Assembly (NCBI GenBank): GCA_009693785.1
Contig: SHWP01000036.1
Coordinates: 1 to 36,198, forward strand
Length of the DNA: 36,198 nt
Direction of reading: 5' to 3'
From: Rhodospirillaceae bacterium
GTDB taxonomy: Bacteria; Pseudomonadota; Alphaproteobacteria; Rhodospirillales; Rhodospirillaceae
Position 1 is the first letter of the stretch. Each line of letters starts with the position of its first letter. Under the pieces are notes generated by a model that was given only the letters and a program-made list of their open reading frames with translations, did not search any database and was not told where the DNA came from. Made by a program: the position numbers and the translations under genes. This document shows, piece by piece, positions 33,775 through 36,198 of this stretch.

Positions 33775-33922
33775 TGTCATTCCCGCAAGCCTTCCCAAGC
33801 CATGGCGCGGGAAGGCGCAAGCGGGAATCCAGCTTACTGTTTGCGCTGTTGAAACGCACAAGGTGGGTCCCCGCTTTCGCCCACCTTCGTTAGGAACTTC
33901 GGTGGGCTCGCGAGGACGACAA
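33775..33922. repeat. Two-hairpin repeat, copy R6
   Basis: 148 bp, the same length as R5 and differing from it at only a handful of positions, most of them in one patch (CGTTAGGAAC in R6, GGGCAAGACC in R5). Between convergent genes. Confidence 0.9.
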
Positions 33923-33965
33923 TATCTAAGTCGTTAGACGTTGCCCCAAATGAGAGCCAGCAACC

Positions 33966-34106
33966 CTACTTCTTTTTCCCAAAGGTTTGCGTCATGCCGG
34001 ATTCGGCCATGCGCTTGGCGTAGTCGGATTTGGGCGCGGCGTCCTTGGCCTTGACCTGCTTCTGTTTCTTTGTTTCGCGTCCGTTCTTGCTATCGCCACG
34101 TGCCAT
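33966..34106 (-). CDS. Small basic protein
   Basis: 46 residues (MARGDSKNGRETKKQKQVKA, ending SGMTQTFGKKK), ATG 34106 with AGGAG six bases ahead. Highly charged with many Lys. Conserved-looking in alphaproteobacteria and others as a tiny hypothetical; function unknown. It is the last of a string of small minus-strand genes. Confidence 0.75.
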   Translation of the reverse strand: MARGDSKNGRETKKQKQVKAKDAAPKSDYAKRMAESGMTQTFGKKK

Positions 34107-34139
34107 CGGATGCTCCTGTTGTTGCGTGAATGATCTGGT

Positions 34140-34304
34140 TTAGCTCTTCCAGCCACGGCCGCGGCAAAACTCTTCGCCCGCCTGGGTGGCAGCCTCAAGC
34201 GTGGGAAAAAGCCCTGGCAGGGTAATGCGGTCGCCGCGAAACGACACGCGGGTTTGCTTAGTCACCACGTCGTAGTCGATCTTCATTCCTTGCTCATCAG
34301 CCAT
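34140..34304 (-). CDS. Small hypothetical protein
   Basis: 54 residues, start ATG 34304 with GGAG eight bases ahead. MKIDYDVVTKQTRVSFRGDR followed by LPGLFPTLEAATQAGEEFC: a beta-hairpin then a helix, probably a compact two-layer fold. No family known to me. Thirty-three bases separate it from the next small gene. Confidence 0.75.
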   Translation of the reverse strand: MADEQGMKIDYDVVTKQTRVSFRGDRITLPGLFPTLEAATQAGEEFCRGRGWKS

Positions 34305-34349
34305 GGGGGGTGCTCCGGGGGGTGAGAGGATACTGATTGGCCCGCCGCG

Positions 34350-34625
34350 TTATTGCTGCGAGGTGGGCAATGGGCCATCAAAAAATTTATCAAGCTCCTT
34401 CAGCGAGCTTTTGATCAGGTCTTGGCGGCGCGGGTGTTGCGCCTCGGCGGTGCCGGCAAAAATTTGAATCAGGTATTTTGCCTTGGCGGCGGTCTCCAGC
34501 AGTGTCGTGGCCGGTGCGAGTTGCAGGAAACTCTCGAATTCCTCTTGGCGGATTTCCAGCCGTTGACGGTCGGCTTGAACCTCTTGCAAACGGCGGCGGA
34601 CATCTGTGTCGCGCTGGGCGATCAT
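34350..34625 (-). CDS. Hypothetical coiled-coil protein
   Basis: 91 residues, helical throughout (VRRRLQEVQADRQRLEIRQE; FESFLQLAPATTLLETAAKA). ATG 34625 lacks a ribosome-binding site. An ATG at 34692 overlaps the stop of the upstream gene (ATGA), and its frame would join this one if one extra C near 34667 were removed (giving NDAAPIELDAHRGM). The true start may therefore be 34692, with a frameshift as sequenced. Function unknown. Confidence 0.55.
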   Translation of the reverse strand: MIAQRDTDVRRRLQEVQADRQRLEIRQEEFESFLQLAPATTLLETAAKAKYLIQIFAGTAEAQHPRRQDLIKSSLKELDKFFDGPLPTSQQ

Positions 34626-34688
34626 GCCGCGGTGGGCGTCAAGCTCGATGGGGGCTGCGTCATTGGCCCTTATGCTTTTGGCGCATGC

Positions 34689-34925
34689 TCATGAGGCTGC
34701 GCCCTGACGGATAAAGCGGGTGCGGAATAAATCATAATCTTCGCGCTCGTTGAATTTAACCCTGCAGGTTTTACCCATCAGGTCTTCCAACACGCTTTCG
34801 ATTTTCAACGCCCATAGCCCCTTGGCGTTTTGGCGCAGCCACGAACTAACGGTATCGACCTTGCCCGAGGTCACGAAGCGCGCGATGAATTTCTTGGCCT
34901 TAACGTTGTCTTGCGTTGTGCTCAT
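34689..34925 (-). CDS. Small hypothetical protein
   Basis: 78 residues, start ATG 34925. KAKKFIARFVTSGKVDTVSS then WLRQNAKGLWALKIESVLED: mixed alpha/beta, Lys-rich, no signal. Its stop overlaps a downstream ATG (ATGA). Not recognised. Confidence 0.7.
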   Translation of the reverse strand: MSTTQDNVKAKKFIARFVTSGKVDTVSSWLRQNAKGLWALKIESVLEDLMGKTCRVKFNEREDYDLFRTRFIRQGAAS

Positions 34926-34953
34926 TTTCGAGCCTGCCGAGGTTTCCAGCTTG

Positions 34954-35178
34954 CTAATGGGCGCGCTTCCTCACCCGCTTGGGCAGGGCGGCTTTTTCGG
35001 TGGCTTCGCGCTCGGCGGTTTCGCGTTCGGCGGCTTCCTTGGCCATGCGCAAGGCGCGCAAGCGGTCGGTTTTCTCCACGTTCACAATACGCTCGCGTTC
35101 GCGTTCGCGGAAAAACAGCACGTCGCGCTGGGTGCTGTCGGCATGCAGTTTGCGCTCTCGCCGTCCGATCTTGTTCAT
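34954..35178 (-). CDS. Small highly charged protein
   Basis: 74 residues, start ATG 35178 (MNKIGRRERKLHADSTQRDV). Helical, with blocks of alternating Arg and Glu (FFRERERERIVNVEKTDRLR, AAERETAEREATEKA), then a basic end (PKRVRKRAH). Upstream frame is open to 35547 but reads as noise. Weak ribosome-binding site (AAGAAAG). May bind nucleic acid; function unknown. Confidence 0.6.
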   Translation of the reverse strand: MNKIGRRERKLHADSTQRDVLFFRERERERIVNVEKTDRLRALRMAKEAAERETAEREATEKAALPKRVRKRAH

Positions 35179-35450
35179 GGTGTGTCTTTCTTGCTGGACC
35201 GGCGCGATCTCAAACCTTTCGCGCCTGGCCGCCGACGAATTAAAATGCGAGAACGCCACCCGCCGCCCTGCAAGGGCAGGACGGGTACGGAAACTTAGAA
35301 TGGACAATGCCGGGTCAGCTCTCGAAAGACGACAGAGCGATAAGCGGGCAGCAGGTAGCAACCCAACGGCTGACAGAGGGTATGTAGTCCTTATTCGCCC
35401 ATTTCGCAAGCACGCGTTGCAGCGGCAAGACGATCGCGTGGGCTGGGCTG

Positions 35451-35774
35451 TTACTTTTGCTGGCTGGTTTGCACGCCGGTAAAGTTGCCGCTGGCATCGA
35501 CCGTGACGGTCACAATGCGGCCAAACTGAATGGCCGTGCCGCTCCACAAACCGGCGCTGTTCATTTTCAAGCGGCCCACGCCATAAAACCCGTGCGTGGC
35601 GATCAACATGCGCGCGCCCTCTTCGTCATATGGCGATGGGCTTTTGGGCACGGGCTTGGCGGCAGGCATCGCGCTGGCAGGCTCGGGGTTTGTGTCTTGC
35701 GCCAATGCGATCACCGGCAACATCGTCAGCGCGACGGCGGCAATCATTAAGCCTTTGTGCGAAATGCTGGGCAT
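35451..35774 (-). CDS. Small secreted hypothetical protein
   Basis: 107 residues. Signal peptide SHKGLMIAAVALTMLPVIAL cut near ALAQ; start at 35774 or at ATG 35750, where AAGG sits closer. Pro/Ala-rich linker, then a small domain (ARMLIATHGFYGVGRLKMNS; GLWSGTAIQFGRIVTVTVDA) like PepSY-type periplasmic modules. Function unknown. Confidence 0.7.
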   Translation of the reverse strand: MPSISHKGLMIAAVALTMLPVIALAQDTNPEPASAMPAAKPVPKSPSPYDEEGARMLIATHGFYGVGRLKMNSAGLWSGTAIQFGRIVTVTVDASGNFTGVQTSQQK

Positions 35775-35814
35775 GGCGGGCCCGCGCGCAATCGCGCGAG
35801 GGCGCCTTCACAAG

Positions 35815-35907
35815 CTATTTCTTGACGGCGGTGTCGGCGGCGGGTGCGGCAAACGCAACAGTGGCGGCCGGAACAACGGCGGCATCGGCCTTGGGTGAAT
35901 CGGTCAT
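35815..35907 (-). CDS. Very small Ala-rich peptide
   Basis: 30 residues (MTDSPKADAAVVPAATVAFA... ending DTAVKK), ATG 35907, no strong ribosome-binding site. The frame is open upstream as a Lys-rich stretch (KNSIKKKEKF). May be a truncated gene start of a larger family; not assigned. Confidence 0.35.
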   Translation of the reverse strand: MTDSPKADAAVVPAATVAFAAPAADTAVKK

Positions 35908-36039
35908 GAATTTTTCTTTTTTCTTGATTGAGTTCTTTGCGCACCGTGTGGCGCGAAAAGCCGCGAAGCACGTCATCGCCGCCTAGAGCGAGCAGCGCAT
36001 ATGCGCAATCGAAGCTACTCACTCTATCTATTTATCAGC

Positions 36040-36085
36040 GCATCGTTTTTGCCGAAAACCGGAAGACCACTTTTCGGCACGATGC
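36040..36085. repeat. Palindromic intergenic repeat, Rhizobiales-like
   Basis: GCATCGTTTTTGCCGAAAAC and CGG, a 4-base loop, then CCACTTTTCGGCACGATGC. The arms pair as GCATCGT/ACGATGC and GCCGAAAA/TTTTCGGC with a 4-base bulge. The look is that of short palindromes I recall between genes in Rhizobiales. The remainder to 36198 holds no recognisable feature. Confidence 0.7.
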
Positions 36086-36198
36086 TCTAAGTGCAAACGT
36101 TTTGATCAGTGCTTTTACGCGTAAACGCCAGCCCACTGTCGCCAGGGCACGGCGGTAGGAGACACATATCTCCAGACCTGCCGTAGGGAGATCACACG

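Noticed and set aside
21702-33922. Two-hairpin repeats as a CRISPR array
   Set aside because: Copies are kilobases apart and have internal palindromes; there are no regularly spaced short repeats or cas genes.

Overview
The window looks like chromosomal DNA of a GC-rich alphaproteobacterium. The pointers are the FliG and EF-Tu sequence types, an IF-1 pair, a sphingomonad-style TonB-dependent receptor beside a DUF1838 protein, many Tat-exported enzymes, parS-type palindromes with CACGTG cores, and dispersed intergenic palindromes with GTCATTCCCGC ends. A right-end palindrome resembles ones I remember from Rhizobiales. I cannot place it below class, and nothing looks like a prophage, plasmid or transferred island.

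Layout. 1-760 (minus): start of tuf with tRNA-Gly(TCC) ahead of it. 761-2091: repeat-rich intergenic DNA with a 34-bp-arm hairpin, a 261-bp element with near-perfect 37-bp inverted ends, a terminator and little convincing coding. 2092-7132 (minus): an uptake and export group of TonB-dependent receptor, Tat-exported DUF1838 protein and Tat-exported alpha/beta-hydrolase-fold protein (frameshifted), with a YjbR/MmcQ gene remnant between the last two. 7446-10745 (plus): cupin, exported methyltransferase-like protein, small secreted protein and POT peptide transporter. 10748-13074: fliG (frameshifted), cold-shock protein, a conserved unknown and parS site 1. 13126-18829: Tat-exported Rossmann reductase, Tat-exported amidohydrolase, two IF-1 genes (one frameshifted), a toxin-antitoxin pair with a ruined toxin, and a DEAD-box helicase. 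19221-21684 (plus): two alpha/beta-hydrolase-fold proteins and an O-methyltransferase, probably one operon. 21804-31228: DUF192 lipoprotein with a CPA1 antiporter, HD-domain protein, DUF6351 protein, Panacea-domain protein, YdbH-like AsmA-family protein and YjbR/MmcQ protein. 31229-31543: a repeat plus parS site 2. 31544-36198: flavodoxin with an in-frame stop, dienelactone hydrolase, FMN-binding protein, then a run of very small minus-strand genes.

Three observations stand out. First, two parS-like palindromes 18 kb apart share a 59-bp block in which a second motif (GCTGCGGTATRATG) sits at exactly the same distance, suggesting an origin-proximal segregation region with an extra conserved element. 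Second, the three alpha/beta-hydrolase-fold proteins appear to lack the serine nucleophile and the usual histidine (and probably the acid), yet keep other signatures, so they may form a non-classical family. Third, several conserved genes carry single-base indels or a stop. Because IF-1 and FliG are among them, sequence error must be excluded before calling decay.

Six copies of a two-hairpin repeat sit at gene ends, four of them between convergent genes, where they may act in transcription termination or mRNA 3' ends.
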